Source: Charina bottae
Lineage: Eukaryota > Chordata > Lepidosauria > Squamata > Charinaidae
Length of the DNA: 64,000 nt
NCBI GenBank assembly: GCA_023362775.1
Contig: JALMGJ010000018.1
Location: 1,612,001 to 1,676,000, forward strand
Reading direction: 5' to 3'
Below are positions 62,201-64,000 of the stretch, one piece after another. The notes beneath the pieces were generated by a model. The model had not been told where the DNA came from. It was given only the letters and a program-made list of their open reading frames with translations, and searched no databases. Positions within the stretch are counted from its first letter, which is position 1. Each line of letters opens with the position of its first letter. A program made the translations under genes and the position numbers.

Positions 62201-64000
62201 CATGCTTCGAAGCAATTAATCTGCATTCAGGAAAAGAAAATCGAGCCCTAGTTTCATTTGGGCAAAACCAGAGGTTCTTCCAGCTGAAAAAGAGAGCTGT
62301 GGAAACTGGAAACAGCACCTTTTCTCTCCACCCATCGGTATTAAATGGTGTCCTTGCTGTTGGAGATTCTAGCAAATCCAGCATGCCTCATCAGCATATG
62401 GATGACTGCTCTAGGATGCAAGCAATCCATGCTTTTGAGGAAGCTGTCTGTGGCCACTCTCACTTCCTCTTCTCTCTCTCTGATTCTTCCATCGAGGAGG
62501 ATGCAGCACGTGGCTGCTCCTCTCCATGCAGAGGCCATGTGTTAGGCCTCATTTTCTCTCTCTCTCTCCTCCTTGGACCTGGAGCAAGCACATGGCTGTG
62601 TGCTGCTGCATTCTAGACCATGGATGGGCCTAGGAGATTTCCCCCCCCCCTTTCCACATGCATCTCTTGCAACAAGCAGGGCAAGAGGTATTAAGTTTAG
62701 GGAACAGGAAGAAGAAATGGAACATCATTTATCTATCGAAAATGCTGTACCTGCAATGAATAAACGTAAGGACTCTTTTGTACTTACTTTTCATACCTAC
62801 CATGTCTAAGCGCGTGTTTCTTTATGCTTGGGTGGGCTAAAGGTGTAAGATTAACCTGGATTTCTCTAATATGCTCATGGGCTCTGTTTTTTAAACAATA
62901 TTCTTTTTCTGTACACAAACTTTGCAGCTCTGCTCCATTTCAGTAGTTCTAACAGACTGCTGAATGGACTTCACTTGCAACCATTGTCTTCTCATAAACA
63001 CCTTCTAAAACAATACTAATGATTTCTTCTCTGACCTGGAATTTTAACAGTTCAGCCCGGACTCCTCTGTTCCCCACTGAGGGTCAACTCCTGGGGTCTT
63101 GTGGTTGATCTGCCCTTTCTGCTTGGCCACCTACTGCTTTTGGAGTAGAGACATGGAAGACTCTGTCCTCCATCCACAAGAACTGACCACAAATGCATTG
63201 TGTTTTGAAGCTCTGCTGTTTTCTATCCTTAAGCCCTTCCAACCAGACCACCTGCAGGGCTTCCTTGCAATCTCGTGACAGTTCCAGCTCCAGTTGGTCA
63301 CAGCATCTGGCATGGCCCTTCCGTCCAATGGCTGGTCACTGCCCGGGGCTGCAGCGCTCTTGGTTGGTCAGCAGTATCCATTTTTTAATGATCCAGCGAT
63401 GGTCCATTAAGTCAATGAACTATCCTCACCGGTGTTTGCCCACCTCCTCTAGAAGCTCATTGCTCCCAGTGGGCATCCTTTCAGTTTCTACCCAGGCTGG
63501 GCAAAGCATGCTCCCCCCTTGCTTTTCACCCCTTGCTCACAGCACTGCAAAGCTTCCCTTCCCTTCATTCTTTTTCACATCTTTAAGTTGCGAGGTAGGA
63601 GCCTTGCTGCTTTGTTTCTATGAAGCTGAACTACCAGGCTTTCCTTCCTGAAGTGAAATACAGAGGTACTCAAATGCAAAGCATAGGAATTTCTGATCCT
63701 TTCTCATTCAGGCGAACTGGGATTTCAGTTCCTGGAATTTCCAGCTAGCACACCCAAACCAGACTGGAAGACACCCAGTTGGGGAAGGCAACCTTGGAAG
63801 ACGATGGGATAGAAAGGGGATAAAGTACTTCTGTGGCAGGAGAATGAGGGTTTCTGCTCTTCTCCCCTTTTCCTATGACAGCAAGATTTCAGCTCTTTCT
63901 CACTAAGGGCATAAATGTCAGGATGCCATTGCCATCCTGCCAGAGATAGATGGGGTTTGTAGGTAGTAGGTAGATGGGCAGTAATTAGTTAGCATGCTTG
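62201..64000. other. Intergenic, nothing recognised
   Basis: No exon or named repeat. A C-run occurs at 62641-62650. The open frame 62065-62616 begins inside the PLE terminus and has no family motif. Confidence 0.4.

Noticed and set aside
62065..62616. 183-codon plus-strand open frame
   Set aside because: Starts within an antisense PLE terminus and continues into unassigned DNA; no family resemblance.

Overview
The window is vertebrate nuclear DNA, most likely from a squamate reptile (probably a lizard). The basis is the repeat mixture: a BovB/RTE LINE beside a nearly intact L1, CR1 and L2-type 3' ends, Penelope-like elements (PLEs) with GIY-YIG endonuclease and hammerhead-like termini, tRNA-derived SINEs whose tail resembles the BovB 3' end, and many hAT MITEs with hairpin structure. 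I found no convincing host exon. All long open frames belong to transposable elements or lie in stop-free tandem repeats. The window therefore reads as intergenic or intronic sequence.

Layout. 1-2.4 kb: the 3' two thirds of a BovB LINE with an open frame but an altered RT active-site motif, followed by a small inverted BovB fragment. 4.3-6.6 kb: a 256-bp direct duplication and AT-rich, antisense-L1-like sequence. 6.6-12.9 kb: a full-length L1 with a 14-bp target-site duplication (TSD), intact ORF1, and ORF2 broken by one in-frame stop. 13.2-17.2 kb: SINEs and a truncated PLE endonuclease. 17.7-22.8 kb: two hairpin MITEs flanking a 4.5-kb hAT-type element filled by a CpG-rich ~204-bp hairpin minisatellite with a 1,223-bp higher-order period. 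23.7-26 kb: microsatellites, an L2 3' end and a solo LTR.

27.3-29 kb: a 1.64-kb chimeric insertion with a 14-bp TSD, assembled from pieces found at 13.2-14.1 kb and 16.2-16.6 kb plus another SINE. 29-36.8 kb: mostly unassignable sequence with LINE relics. 36.9-43.5 kb: SINEs, PLE fragments, a CR1 3' end interrupted by SINEs, and a SINE with five 102-bp core units. 44-51.6 kb: four further hAT elements, two of them rich in palindromes. 51.9-53 kb: a 1.1-kb hexamer/pentamer array at what appears to be an L2-type 3' tail. 54.2-56.5 kb: PLE termini, including an inverted pair, in a second five-core SINE, then an RT fragment inverted against its 3' end. 56.5-64 kb: mostly single-copy-looking DNA with a BovB 3' end, a PLE terminus and an old tRNA-SINE.

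How the parts relate. L1 and BovB are the likely sources of insertion activity for the SINEs (shared tail, A-runs, 11-14 bp TSDs). hAT elements repeatedly entered TCTAGA-like sites. The points most worth checking are the chimeric insertion at 27.3 kb, the satellite inside a hAT element at 18-22.5 kb, and the paired hammerhead-like PLE termini.
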